64,000 nucleotides of DNA from Cellulomonas sp. SG140 (GCF_025770785.1 NZ_JANZLA010000001.1:1-64000), one strand, 5' to 3'; numbered from the stretch's first letter, positions 11,088 to 19,703 are shown. Translations and numbers: made by a program. Notes: a model not told the origin generated them from the sequence alone.

Positions 11088-12713
11088 TCAGTAGGTGAAC
11101 CCCGCGACCTGCGACCGCAGCCCCGCGGCGAGCCGCGCGAGCTCGCCCGTCGACTGGTTGAGCTGCGACAGCGCCCGGGTGGAGGACTGCGCGGCGTCGG
11201 CGACGCCGACGATGTTCCCGGCGATCTCACCGGAGCCCGTCGCGGCCTCCGTCACGGAGCGGGACATCTCGTTGGTGGTGGCCGTCTGCTCCTCGACGGC
11301 CGAGGCGATGGTCAGCTGGTGGGTGTTGATCTCCGCGATGATCTGCGCGATCTGCCCGATCGCCTCGACGGCGCCGTCGGTGTCCGCCTGGATCGCGGCG
11401 ACCCGCCGGGCGATGTCCTCCGTCGCGGTGGCCGTCTCCCGGGCGAGGTCCTTCACCTCGCCGGCCACGACCGCGAACCCCTTGCCGGCCTCGCCGGCGC
11501 GCGCAGCCTCGATGGTGGCGTTCAGGGCCAGCAGGTTGGTCTGCTCGGCGATGCTGGTGATCACCTTGACGACGTTGCCGATCTCCTGGCTCGAGGCGCC
11601 GAGGCGGGACACCGACTCGTTGGTCCGGTCGGCCACCTGGGTGGCCTGCTCGGCGACGCGCGCCGCCTCGTTGGCGGACACGGCGATCTCGCGGATCGAG
11701 GCGCCCATCTGCTCGGCCCCCGCTGCGACCGCCTGCACGTTCCGGCTGACCTGCTCCGCGGCGGCGGCGACCGCGCCGGCCTGGGCGCTGGTCTCCTCCG
11801 AGCCGGACGCCACCTGGGTGGAGATCGCCGACATCTCCTCCGAGGCCGACGAGACCGTCAGCACGGCGTCCCCGACGCCGCGCATGGTGGCCCGCAGGGT
11901 GCCCTGCGCCGTGACCAGGGCCCGGGCCATCTGACCGATCTCGTCCCCGGAGAGCACGCGCGGCTCCCGCGTCAGGTCGCCCTGCGCCAGGGCGTCCACC
12001 GAGCGCTTCACCTCCGCGACGGCCCGTCGGATGGAGCCCGCCATGCGCACGCCGATCACCGCCGACAGCAGCAGGCCCGCCGCCAGCGCTGCGACCGTCA
12101 GCTGCAGCGCCCGGTCGCCCGCGGCCTTCGAGGCCTTGGCCTGGCGCGTCATCGCGGCGGTCACCTCCGTCTCCACGTCGGTGAGCGCGCTGACCATCGC
12201 CCCGCCCAGGGACGCGGCGCTGCTGTCACGCACCTGCGCCCACGCCGCCTGGTCGCCGCTGAGGGCCGCCTGCATGAGGTCGCCGTCGACCACCTTCCGG
12301 TAGGCCGCGAGCGCATCGACGAAGCCCTGCCAGTGCGTCGGCGCGGCGCCCTGGGAGGCGGTGAAGGCGTCCACGAACGTCGCCTGGGCCTTGTCCAGGC
12401 CCTGGTAGGCGGTCGCCAGCTTGTCCGACTGCGCCTTCTTGGCGCTCTGCGGGTAGGCGGCGACGGCGGTCACCTGGTTGCGGACCGTCCACAGCGCGTC
12501 CTTCAGCGCGGTGAGCGAGGTCCCGACGGTGGCCTGCGTGTGCGCGAGCCGCGCGGCGTCGGCGGTGATCTGGGTGATCTGGACGGCGGCCACGCCGCCG
12601 AGCGCGACGGCGACGACCGCGAAGGTGGCCACGAGCCCGAGGATCTTGCCGCGCACCGTCAGGTGCGCACGGCGGGCGGGCTGGGCGGACGGTGCGGTCG
12701 TGGGCGCGGTCAT
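11088..12713 (-). CDS. Methyl-accepting chemotaxis protein
   Basis: Membrane chemoreceptor of 541 residues. It has a short cytoplasmic N-terminus, a first transmembrane helix ([20 protein letters not shown], from about residue 20) and a helical extracellular sensor of roughly 150 residues rich in Ala/Lys (four-helix-bundle type). A second transmembrane helix near residue 205 and a HAMP domain follow. The signalling helix carries the conserved hairpin tip [21 protein letters not shown]. There is no C-terminal CheR pentapeptide. The start at 12713 has GGAG eight bases upstream; in-frame upstream ATGs would run into the divergent promoter region. No che genes are adjacent, so this is an orphan receptor. 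Confidence 0.93.
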   Translation of the reverse strand: MTAPTTAPSAQPARRAHLTVRGKILGLVATFAVVAVALGGVAAVQITQITADAARLAHTQATVGTSLTALKDALWTVRNQVTAVAAYPQSAKKAQSDKLATAYQGLDKAQATFVDAFTASQGAAPTHWQGFVDALAAYRKVVDGDLMQAALSGDQAAWAQVRDSSAASLGGAMVSALTDVETEVTAAMTRQAKASKAAGDRALQLTVAALAAGLLLSAVIGVRMAGSIRRAVAEVKRSVDALAQGDLTREPRVLSGDEIGQMARALVTAQGTLRATMRGVGDAVLTVSSASEEMSAISTQVASGSEETSAQAGAVAAAAEQVSRNVQAVAAGAEQMGASIREIAVSANEAARVAEQATQVADRTNESVSRLGASSQEIGNVVKVITSIAEQTNLLALNATIEAARAGEAGKGFAVVAGEVKDLARETATATEDIARRVAAIQADTDGAVEAIGQIAQIIAEINTHQLTIASAVEEQTATTNEMSRSVTEAATGSGEIAGNIVGVADAAQSSTRALSQLNQSTGELARLAAGLRSQVAGFTY

Positions 12714-12823
12714 CGGGTGCTCCGGGTCGATGTGGACGGCTGTCCAACCCATCGGCAGCTCGGGCACGGTCCTGACCAGATCGGTGGGCGGTGCCCCGCC
12801 GCGACCGCTGGGACAATCGTGGG

Positions 12824-13537
12824 ATGAGCCCTGCACCGCTCGTCCTGCTCGACCTCGACGGCACCCTGACGGACTCGGCACCGGGGATCGTGGCGTCGGC
12901 GCGGGCCGCCTATGCCGACCTGGCCCTGCCGACGCCCGACGCCGCCACGCTGCGCACCTTCGTCGGACCGCCGATCGCCGGGTCGTTCCTGGCCCACGGC
13001 GTGCCCGCGGAGCGCGTCGCCGAGGCGATCGCCGCGTACCGGCGGTACTTCCGGGCCGGGGGCATGTTCGACAACGCGGTCTTCGAGGGAGTGCCGGAAG
13101 CGCTGCGTGACCTGCGCGCCGCCGGGGCCCGGCTGCTCGTCGCGACGTCCAAGCCGACGATGTTCGCCCGGCCGATCGTCGAGCACTTCGGCCTGGCGGA
13201 GCTGCTGGACGGGGTGTTCGGGGCTCCGCCGGACGACGTGCCGTCCTCGAAGGCGACGGTGATCGCCGAGGCGCTGGCGTCCCTCGGGCCCGACGGCTTC
13301 GACCCGGCGACCACGCTGATGGTGGGCGACCGGGAGCACGACGTCATCGGCGCCCGCACCCACGGCATCGACACGCTCGGGGTGGGGTGGGGGTACGCCG
13401 TCCCCGGCGAGCTGCGCAGCGCCGGCGCCGTCGCGGTGCTGGACCGGCCCGCCGAGCTGCTGCCCGCGGTGGCGGACCGCCTGCCGCTCAGCCCGCAGAA
13501 GGCGCGACCGGAGGCTGCGCCGACCACGGGAAGGTGA
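12824..13537 (+). CDS. HAD-superfamily hydrolase, phosphoglycolate phosphatase-like
   Basis: A 237-residue HAD phosphatase of the Gph/PpaX group. Motif I is LLDLDGTLTDS with the nucleophile Asp, motif II is VATSKPT, and motif III/IV is the Lys in SSKATV followed by MVGDREHD. The cap domain falls between residues 15 and 80. Substrate cannot be fixed from sequence; phosphoglycolate, other small phosphosugars or nucleoside monophosphates are typical. It is divergent from the MCP gene (110 bp), and its last 50 bp overlap the convergent phosphoribosyltransferase gene. Confidence 0.88.
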   Translation: MSPAPLVLLDLDGTLTDSAPGIVASARAAYADLALPTPDAATLRTFVGPPIAGSFLAHGVPAERVAEAIAAYRRYFRAGGMFDNAVFEGVPEALRDLRAAGARLLVATSKPTMFARPIVEHFGLAELLDGVFGAPPDDVPSSKATVIAEALASLGPDGFDPATTLMVGDREHDVIGARTHGIDTLGVGWGYAVPGELRSAGAVAVLDRPAELLPAVADRLPLSPQKARPEAAPTTGR

Positions 13538-14015
13538 TCCACCGGTCGGTGCGCCGCCACACGTAGTCCGGGTCGACGACCGACCGGGGCTTGGCGTACA
13601 GCACCGCGGTGCGCGCCTCCTCGCAGTGCTCGGCCACCAGCCGCTGCACCAGCGCCAGCGTCTCCCCCGTGTCGGCCACGTCGTCGACGACGAGCGCCCG
13701 CAGCCCGTGCAGCGCCGAGGTGTCGAGCAGCGGCGGCAGCACCGCCGGCGCGGCGAGCCGCTCGTCGACACCCGTGTAGAACTCGACGTTCAGCGTGCCG
13801 ACGGCCTTGGTGCCCAGCGCGTACGCGAGCGCGCCGCCGGGAGGCAGGCCGCCGCGCGCCACCGCCACCACGACGTCCGGACGGAAGCCGGAGTCGACCA
13901 CCGCCTGGGCCAGCTCGCGGACCGCGGTGCCGAACAGCTCCCAGCCGAGCACCTCGCGGGCGTCTGCCAGCTCGGCACCGGACTCGTCAACCGGGGTCGG
14001 GCGTCCGATCGTCAT
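13488..14015 (-). CDS. Phosphoribosyltransferase (purine/xanthine type)
   Basis: A 175-residue type I PRTase. The PRPP-binding loop reads LVVDDVADTGET with the acidic pair followed by DTGET. A PPi-loop-like VAVARGGLPPGG lies earlier. C-terminal KPRSVVDPDYVWRRTDRWITFPW resembles the hood of xanthine/guanine PRTases such as Gpt. The likely role is purine base salvage. It overlaps the 3' end of the HAD gene by 50 bp tail to tail and is divergent from the DUF1206 gene. The exact base specificity is inferred only. Confidence 0.85.
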   Translation of the reverse strand: MTIGRPTPVDESGAELADAREVLGWELFGTAVRELAQAVVDSGFRPDVVVAVARGGLPPGGALAYALGTKAVGTLNVEFYTGVDERLAAPAVLPPLLDTSALHGLRALVVDDVADTGETLALVQRLVAEHCEEARTAVLYAKPRSVVDPDYVWRRTDRWITFPWSAQPPVAPSAG

Positions 14016-14119
14016 CGGCACAGGGTAGGGGCGCCGCGTTGCCACCAGGTTGCGCACCCGGCGGCGGCCGGGGCGCCTTCGGCGCGCGGGTGCGAGCACC
14101 CGGTGCGATCCTGCGAGCC

Positions 14120-14893
14120 ATGGACCACACCGTGCGCGCGTCGGCCGTCCGGGCCGGCAACCACCCCGTGATCGAGAACGGTGCCCGGCTGGGCTACGCG
14201 GCCAGCGGGGTGCTGCACCTGCTGCTGGGCTGGCTCGCCCTGCAGCTCGCCCTGGGCCACGCTGCCACGGCGGACCAGACGGGCGCGCTCGCGGCCCTGG
14301 CCAGCACCGGCATCGGCAAGGTGCTGCTGTGGGTGCTGCTGGCGGGGTTCATCCTGCTCGGCGTCTGGCAGGTGGCCGAGGCGATCGGCCGGTACGGCAA
14401 GCAGCGGATCAAGCCGGCCGCCAAGGCCGTGGTGTACCTGGCGCTCGCGTGGACCGCGTTCAGCGTGCTGCGCGGTTCCGGGGCGACCGGCAACCAGCAG
14501 TCCTCCGGCACCGCAGCCCGGCTGATGACCTACCCGGCTGGCCGGCTGCTGGTCGGCGCGATCGGCGTGCTGGTGGTCGTCGTCGGCGTCTACCACGTCG
14601 TCAAGGGCTGGAAGAAGAAGTTCCTCACCGACCTGCGCGAGCACCCCAACGGCGGCGTCGTGCTCGCCGGCCGCATCGGCTACGTGGCCAAGGGCGTCGC
14701 GCTCGCCCTGGTGGGTGCCCTGTTCGTGTCCGCGGCGGTGAGCGCCGACCCGACCAAGGCCAAGGGCCTGGACGGCGCGCTGCGCAGCCTGCTGGCCCTA
14801 CCCCTCGGTCGGGTGCTGCTGGTCCTCGTGGCGGTGGGCCTGGCGGCGTACGGGATCTACTCCTTCGCCCGCGCGCGGTACGCCCGCGTCTGA
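14120..14893 (+). CDS. DUF1206 integral membrane protein
   Basis: A 257-residue protein with six predicted membrane segments arranged as three repeated pairs. Each pair contains an ARLGYAASGVLHLLLG or GRIGYVAKGVALALVG type motif, the hallmark of the DUF1206 repeat. Function is unknown. The last 96 bp lie opposite the C-terminal coding part of the convergent PAP2 gene. Confidence 0.85.
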   Translation: MDHTVRASAVRAGNHPVIENGARLGYAASGVLHLLLGWLALQLALGHAATADQTGALAALASTGIGKVLLWVLLAGFILLGVWQVAEAIGRYGKQRIKPAAKAVVYLALAWTAFSVLRGSGATGNQQSSGTAARLMTYPAGRLLVGAIGVLVVVVGVYHVVKGWKKKFLTDLREHPNGGVVLAGRIGYVAKGVALALVGALFVSAAVSADPTKAKGLDGALRSLLALPLGRVLLVLVAVGLAAYGIYSFARARYARV

Positions 14894-15787
14894 GACCGCC
14901 ACCGGCGGTGCGGACTCAGGCAGTGCCGACGCGGGCGGGGCTGCGTGCCGCCCGGTTCGCAGCGGCGCCGGCCCGGCCGCCGGTGCGAGCACCGGCGTAG
15001 GCGAGGTCAGCGCCGGCGAGCCCGGTGCGGGCGGCGTCAGGTCCGGGGTGAACCGGCCGTGCCCGGACGTCGTGCGGTCGGGAGCGTCGTCGACCCGGAC
15101 CGTCCGGGCGGTGTCCCGCCGCAGGTACCCGTACGCGAGAGCCGCGCAGACGGCACCGTTGAGGAACCCGGCCGCGACGTCGGTGGCGCTGTGCATGCCG
15201 CGGTACATCCGGGAGTAGGCGACGGCGAACGGCACCAGCGCGCAGAGCACGGTCACCAGGACCCGGACCCACACCGTCCGGATGCGCTGCGCGAGCAGCG
15301 CGAGGCTCAACCACAGGGCCGTCGACGCGCCGGTGTGGCCGCTGGGATAGCTGGACGTCGGCGGCGCCTGGTCGAGGTGCGGCACGTCGGGGCGCGGCCG
15401 CCCGACGATCAGCGACGCGCTCAAGAACACCGCGAGTTCGAGCAGCACCGCGATCGCCGGCACCACCGCGGACCACCACTCGCGCGTCGCCCACCACAGC
15501 AGCAGCACGGCGAGGAGGGTGCAGACGGCGATGACGCCCGTGCTGCCCGTGAGCGAGCCGTAGCGGGTCAGCGTGTTCATCAGCGGCGTGCGGCCGTCGG
15601 CGAGCGCCTGGCTCAGCGCACGCTCGGACGGCACGCCGTGCAGGGGCCCGGTCAGCACCAGGCCCAGGCCGAGCACCACGCCGAAGAGCAGCACGGCGGG
15701 CAGGGCGGCACGGACCAGCGCGTCACGGACGGCCTCGCGCACCGTGGGCGCGGACCGGTCGGCGTCGTACCGGGTCAGGGCGCTCAT
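14798..15787 (-). CDS. PAP2-family phosphatase, membrane bound (copy 1, downstream)
   Basis: A lipid phosphatase of the PAP2/BcrC type with 329 residues. The tripartite active site is present: KxxxxxxRP-like VGRPRPDVPHL, then SYPSGHTG, then SRMYRGMHSATDV with the second catalytic His. About six transmembrane helices are followed by a Pro/Ala-rich hydrophilic tail of about 80 residues. The tail reads over the 3' end of the DUF1206 gene, so its last 30 or so residues could be an accident of a missing stop. The ATG overlaps the stop of the next PAP2 gene (TGATG), making a tandem pair. Likely substrates are undecaprenyl or phosphatidic acid phosphates. Confidence 0.88.
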   Translation of the reverse strand: MSALTRYDADRSAPTVREAVRDALVRAALPAVLLFGVVLGLGLVLTGPLHGVPSERALSQALADGRTPLMNTLTRYGSLTGSTGVIAVCTLLAVLLLWWATREWWSAVVPAIAVLLELAVFLSASLIVGRPRPDVPHLDQAPPTSSYPSGHTGASTALWLSLALLAQRIRTVWVRVLVTVLCALVPFAVAYSRMYRGMHSATDVAAGFLNGAVCAALAYGYLRRDTARTVRVDDAPDRTTSGHGRFTPDLTPPAPGSPALTSPTPVLAPAAGPAPLRTGRHAAPPASALPESAPPVAVSDAGVPRAGEGVDPVRRQAHRHEDQQHPTEG

Positions 15788-16509
15788 CAGGGCTCCTTCG
15801 GGGACGGCGGGGCGGTGGAGGGACGATCGACCGAGGGCGTGGGCCTGGCCGGCGCAGCGGGGCCGCGACCGAGGTAGCCGAGCGCCGAGCCGGCAGCGAC
15901 GGCCGCACCGAAGAGGTAGCCGCCGAGCACGTCGGACGGGAAGTGGGCGCCGAGCATCACGCGGTCCAGGCCGATGAGCAGCGCCACGGCCACGGCGAGC
16001 ACCACACCGGTCGCACGTCCTCGGCGACGCAGCAGCGGCCAGAGCAGCACCAGCAGGACGACCGCCGCGACCGTCGTGTTGGTGGCGTGCCCTGACGGGA
16101 AGCTGTAGCCGGGGGCGTGGTCGACGGCGTGCTCGACGACGGGCCGGGCGCGACCGACCAGCGCCTTGACGGCGTTGCTCAGGCCCCAGCCGAGGAGCAC
16201 CGTCACGATCGCCCACAGCGCCCGCGTACCGAGCCCGCGGCGTCGCCAGGCCCACACGCAGACCAGCGCGACGACCAGGTTGACCCACGGCGGCTGGAAC
16301 GCGGCCTGGCCGGCGAGCAGCACGCTGCGCACGGTCGCATCCGTCTGCGCGAGCGGCGTCATGGTACGGATCGCTGCGTCGTCGAGCCGGATCACGTCGG
16401 GCACGCCCACGCGGACGACGAAGGCGAGCACGGCTGCGGGGACGCTGAAGGCGAGGGACAGCCCCACGGCGCGCAGCAGCCGCCTGCGGCGGGACACCGT
16501 GGCCTTCAT
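15787..16509 (-). CDS. PAP2-family phosphatase, membrane bound (copy 2, upstream)
   Basis: A 240-residue PAP2 phosphatase with an N-terminal transmembrane helix after a basic start. It carries KALVGRARPVVEH, YSFPSGHATN and LDRVMLGAHFPSDVLGG, which give the Lys/Arg, first His and second His of the active site. It ends in a Pro-rich tail. The two tandem copies are clearly divergent in sequence and so are not a recent duplication. It is preceded on the same strand by the lipoprotein gene after 140 bp. Confidence 0.88.
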   Translation of the reverse strand: MKATVSRRRRLLRAVGLSLAFSVPAAVLAFVVRVGVPDVIRLDDAAIRTMTPLAQTDATVRSVLLAGQAAFQPPWVNLVVALVCVWAWRRRGLGTRALWAIVTVLLGWGLSNAVKALVGRARPVVEHAVDHAPGYSFPSGHATNTTVAAVVLLVLLWPLLRRRGRATGVVLAVAVALLIGLDRVMLGAHFPSDVLGGYLFGAAVAAGSALGYLGRGPAAPARPTPSVDRPSTAPPSPKEP

Positions 16510-16649
16510 GCCTGCACGGTAGGGGTGGCGCCCGACGACCGCGCGTCGAGCCGTGCGCAACGGCGGACGACTGCAGGTGGCCGGTCCCCGCGCAGGTCGA
16601 GCACGGTGTCCGACCCGCAGCTCGGTTCCGAAGATGGCGGGCGCAGAGG

Positions 16650-17558
16650 TCAGCAGGCGAGGATGTCGATGCTCCAGCCGGTGCCGGGGGTGTAGACGGC
16701 CGTGAACGGGAGGCCGCCCCCGACGTCTCCGGCGGACGCCTCCGGGAGGAGCGCGCCGGTCCGCGTCGTGGCGGACGCCGGCGCCTGGTCCCAGACGATG
16801 GTCGACACCTCGGTCTGCACGAAGCCGCCGCAGGCGCCGCAGCCACGGTTGCGCAAGACGATCTCCGCCAGCCGCACGTCGACCTCGGCCCGCGCGAGCG
16901 AGGCCGGGTCCACCGTCGGCAGTGGTGGTGTCGATCCCGCGGCGGTCACCACGGCCGCGAGGTCCGCATCGAAGCGTTGCGCTGCGACGGTGCCGTTGCC
17001 GAGGCACAGAACCATGTCCTCGCCCTCCGCCCGGGCCGTCGTCCCCTCAGGCGGGATGCGGGTGTACGTCCTGTCCGCGAAGCGGAAGGGACTCATCGCC
17101 AGCGTGCGGGAGACGAGGTCGCTGTAGGTGGTCAGCACCCGCCGCATCAGCTCGCGAGGCAGGGCGCCGGGGATCGCAGAGCCGACGGCGCCGAGGTCGA
17201 GGCCCTGCACTGCGGCGGCCGTCGACCGGTCGACCACGACGGCGTCCGCGTGGACACCCGTGTTGATCAGGGCTGCTGCGGCATGCAGCCGCCTGTCGAG
17301 GTCGCGCGCCGCGTCGACGAAGGGGGCGAGGTCACGCTGCGCCGAGGCGCTCGTCACGGGCGCCCTCGACGGCGGCGGGGTCGACGGCGCCGAGGACAGG
17401 GCCGACGACGGCGCCTCGAGGGTGGGCGCCGGCGGCGACGAGACGGGCACGCCGGACGGTGCCGGCGACGGCGTGCCGGGGGACGCTCCCGAGCAGGCGC
17501 CGACCCCCAGAACGAGGAGGACCGTCAGGCAGACCCCGCCCCTGCGCAGCCGGCACAT
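16650..17558 (-). CDS. Secreted lipoprotein of unknown function
   Basis: A 302-residue protein not recognised as any named family. The signal peptide MCRLRRGGVCLTVLLVLG ends at a lipobox GVGAC, placing the lipidated Cys near residue 24. A Pro/Ser/Ala linker of about 50 residues follows, then a helical region. A C-terminal domain has a CGAC pair (RNRGCGACGG), possibly a disulfide or metal site. The ATG at 17558 has GGGAG eight bases upstream; upstream in-frame ATGs lack this and would spoil the signal peptide. It faces the MerR promoter divergently. Confidence 0.75.
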   Translation of the reverse strand: MCRLRRGGVCLTVLLVLGVGACSGASPGTPSPAPSGVPVSSPPAPTLEAPSSALSSAPSTPPPSRAPVTSASAQRDLAPFVDAARDLDRRLHAAAALINTGVHADAVVVDRSTAAAVQGLDLGAVGSAIPGALPRELMRRVLTTYSDLVSRTLAMSPFRFADRTYTRIPPEGTTARAEGEDMVLCLGNGTVAAQRFDADLAAVVTAAGSTPPLPTVDPASLARAEVDVRLAEIVLRNRGCGACGGFVQTEVSTIVWDQAPASATTRTGALLPEASAGDVGGGLPFTAVYTPGTGWSIDILAC

Positions 17559-17693
17559 GGTGCAGCTCCCTGCGAGGCCGGGCGCCACCGACGGGCACCG
17601 GCCCGCAGCTCGACTGTCGAACCCCGAGCGAGGCCTGCGCCAGGGCACGAGGTCCCGACCTGACGGGCACCCGCGATCGCGGTCGGTCGTCGG

Positions 17694-17724
17694 TTGACAT
17701 TGACGCGGCGTCAACCCCTACCGT
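17694..17724 (+). promoter_or_regulatory. MerR-type promoter with operator in a 19-bp spacer
   Basis: The -35 element TTGACA (17694-17699) and the -10-like TACCGT (17719-17724) are separated by 19 bp. That spacer contains the perfect palindrome TTGACGCGGCGTCAA (17700-17714). This is the classic layout at which MerR-family regulators twist DNA to activate transcription. It lies 58 bp upstream of the MerR-family gene itself, indicating autoregulation. Confidence 0.85.
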
Positions 17725-17781
17725 CGAGCAGGTTCGACGACAGGCGGCCTGACCAGGCCCTCGACCCCGAGAGGTGCACCG

Positions 17782-18537
17782 ATGGAGTCCTCCATCCAGG
17801 AGGTGGCACGGCTGACCGGCACGACCAGCCGGGCACTGCGCCACTACGACCACGTGGGCCTGCTGCGGCCGTCGCGGGTCGGCTCCAACGGCATGCGGTT
17901 CTACGACGCCGCGGCGCTGCTGCGGCTGCAGCGGATCCTGCTGCTGCGCGAGCTGGGGCTCGGGCTGACCGAGGTGCGCCGGGTGCTCGAGCGCGAGGTC
18001 GACGACGTGGCGGCGCTGCGTCGCCACCTCGCCGTGCTGCGCGCGGAGCAGGAGCGCCTCGCCCGGCAGATCGCCTCCGTCGAACGGACCGTCACGGCAC
18101 GAGAGGCAGGAGAAGCACTCATGAGCAACGAGATGTTCGACGGGTTCGACCACACCGTCTACCGCGAGGAGGTGGAGCAGCGCTGGGGCGTGGCCGCCTA
18201 CGCGGAGTCCGACCGCTGGTGGCGGGGGCTCGGCGAGGAGGGTCGTGCCGCCTGGCAGGCCCGGCAGGCGGCGCTGCAGGCCGACTGGCGCGCGGCGGCG
18301 GAGCGCGACGTGGAGCCGGGCTCCGACGAGGCGCAGCAGCTGGCCGCACGGCACGTGGCGTGGTTGGCCGACGTGCCGGGAACACCGGGTCACGGCGGCA
18401 CCCCGGTGCGCGCGTACGTCGAGGGGCTGGCCGACATATACGTCGCCGACCCGCGGTTCGCGGCGCACTACGGCGGGCAGCACGGCGCCGAGCTGGTGCG
18501 GGACGCGCTGCACGCGTACGCCGAGCAGCACCTGTGA
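17782..18537 (+). CDS. MerR-family regulator with TipAS-like ligand-binding domain
   Basis: A 251-residue transcription factor. The N-terminal winged helix (IQEVARLTGTTSRALRHYDH) and the effector-linking coiled coil (to about residue 110) are followed by a TipAS antibiotic-recognition-type domain. That domain starts at MFDGFDHTVYREEVEQRWG, and its central region ends in ADPRFAAHYGGQHGAELV. TipA-type proteins sense thiopeptides or other peptides and activate multidrug genes, often including their own. An internal ATG at 18121 after the coiled coil could yield a TipAS-only product as in Streptomyces. It is probably autoregulated through the promoter just upstream. Confidence 0.92.
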   Translation: MESSIQEVARLTGTTSRALRHYDHVGLLRPSRVGSNGMRFYDAAALLRLQRILLLRELGLGLTEVRRVLEREVDDVAALRRHLAVLRAEQERLARQIASVERTVTAREAGEALMSNEMFDGFDHTVYREEVEQRWGVAAYAESDRWWRGLGEEGRAAWQARQAALQADWRAAAERDVEPGSDEAQQLAARHVAWLADVPGTPGHGGTPVRAYVEGLADIYVADPRFAAHYGGQHGAELVRDALHAYAEQHL

Positions 18538-18569
18538 CAGGACGGCGCCCGGGGGGCACCACACCCGAC

Positions 18570-18650
18570 GGGGGGACGGGGCCCCCCCCCCGGCCCCCGG
18601 GGGGGCCGGTTTCCCGTCCCGGGTTTGGGGGGTTCTTCCCCGGGCGCCGG
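18570..18650. other. Extreme G/C homopolymer tract between convergent genes
   Basis: Between the MerR gene and the convergent peptidase gene lies a stretch of G and C runs of 5 to 10 bases, including ten consecutive C, with several self-complementary blocks. It might act as a bidirectional terminator-like structure. It is also the kind of sequence where assemblies err. No reading frame is evident. See the findings. Confidence 0.6.
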
Positions 18651-18657
18651 TCCCGGA

Positions 18658-19065
18658 TCAGGTGCCGGCCGGCAGGCGGCGACCGACGAGCCGGCCGACC
18701 AGCGCCTCGCGGGGCAGGTACGGCTGCTGCCACGAGCGGGCGTCGTCGGAGGCGTCGCGGTCGTCGCCGAGCAGCAGGTAGTGGTCCGGCGGCACGCGGA
18801 ACGTGCCGCGGAAGACCGACGGGCGCGCGTACGGCTCGTCCAGCGGACGCCCGTCGACGGTGATCCGGCCGTCGGTAAGCACCAGCCGCTCCCCCGGCAG
18901 CCCGACCACGCGTTTGACGATGCGGCGGCCCAGCTCGGCGGAGTCCGCCACCACCACGTCCCCGCGGCGCACGGCACGCCGCCCGAACGACCGGGTCAGC
19001 CACCACGTCCCGGCCCGGAGCGTCGGTTCCATCGACCTGGACCGGACCACGGTGAGCCAGGCCAT
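18658..19065 (-). CDS. S26-family peptidase, nickel-SOD maturation protease (SodX)-like
   Basis: A 135-residue signal-peptidase-like serine protease. The Ser box is VVRSRSMEPTLRAG (Ser near residue 11) and the Lys box is RIVKRVVGLPGE (general base near residue 51). GDDRDASDDARSW is the conserved C-terminal box. Unlike housekeeping signal peptidases it lacks a clear N-terminal membrane anchor, and its size matches the small proteases that trim Ni-SOD precursors in front of an HCD motif. No sodN lies nearby. Its ATG overlaps the stop of a DUF6448 gene whose product has an internal HCD motif, a plausible substrate. Confidence 0.85.
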   Translation of the reverse strand: MAWLTVVRSRSMEPTLRAGTWWLTRSFGRRAVRRGDVVVADSAELGRRIVKRVVGLPGERLVLTDGRITVDGRPLDEPYARPSVFRGTFRVPPDHYLLLGDDRDASDDARSWQQPYLPREALVGRLVGRRLPAGT

Positions 19066-19682
19066 CAGCTGGCGCGCTGGGTGGGCAGCGCGCCGAGGTG
19101 CGCGTGCGGTCGGTGGCCGCCCGCCGCGTCGCTGCCGTGGCCGGCCGCGTAGTGCACGTAGTCGACGTAGGCCGCGACCGCGGCGCGTGCCGCGGGCAGG
19201 TCGCCGGTGTCGTGGTGCTGGAGCGCGCTCGCGGCGGCGAACCGCTCCACGACCCCCGGCCAGCGATCGGCCTCGACCAGGCCGTGCAGCGGGACGAGCG
19301 AGCCGGTCTCGAGCGCCCGGTCGGCGGCCGTGACGGCGGGTGGCTGCGGCGTCCCGGACGGCTTGATGCCGTCGAAGCCGGCACCCTCACCGGCGCGGTG
19401 CAGGCGCACCAGCGTCTCGAGGAAGCGCCGGTCGGCCCCGACCCGCTCCGGGCCGAGCCCGGCGACCACGGCGGTGAACGCGGCCCGGACCTCGTCCTCG
19501 TCGGCAGCGCGCACCCACGCCAGCGCGTGGTTGACGTCGCCGCTGATCAGCGCACGTCGGCCGGCCTTCACCACCGGGCCGTCCTCGGTGTCGCAGTGCG
19601 CGCTGGCCGGTCGCACGACGAGCCGCACCGCTGCCCGCAGGCCGCGCGCGATCGTCCGGGTGAGGGTCCTGCTGTGGGTCAT
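19065..19682 (-). CDS. DUF6448-type protein with His-Cys-Asp motif
   Basis: A 205-residue protein of unknown function. After 28 basic residues (many Arg/Thr; not a classical hydrophobic signal) comes AHCDTEDGPVVKAGRRAL, the signature region of this family, with His29-Cys30-Asp31. The rest is predicted helical (LISGDVNHALAWV onwards), with a DYVHYAAGHG and HRPHAHLG histidine-rich tail. The ATG has AAGGAG seven bases upstream. It overlaps the SodX-like protease gene by 1 bp (TGATG) and has an FNR-type site in its promoter. I infer a metal or redox role, possibly after cleavage before His29; this is not established. Confidence 0.75.
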   Translation of the reverse strand: MTHSRTLTRTIARGLRAAVRLVVRPASAHCDTEDGPVVKAGRRALISGDVNHALAWVRAADEDEVRAAFTAVVAGLGPERVGADRRFLETLVRLHRAGEGAGFDGIKPSGTPQPPAVTAADRALETGSLVPLHGLVEADRWPGVVERFAAASALQHHDTGDLPAARAAVAAYVDYVHYAAGHGSDAAGGHRPHAHLGALPTQRAS

Positions 19683-19703
19683 CGTCCGCTCCTTCGTCGT
19701 CGG

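Noticed and set aside
10842-12827. Plus-strand open frame opposite the chemoreceptor
   Set aside because: Shadow of the MCP gene. It would also read through the T-box leader.
18658-19065. Housekeeping type I signal peptidase (lepB)
   Set aside because: Too short, no membrane anchor, and far from the usual lepB neighbours (rplS, rnhB). The SodX-like assignment fits better.
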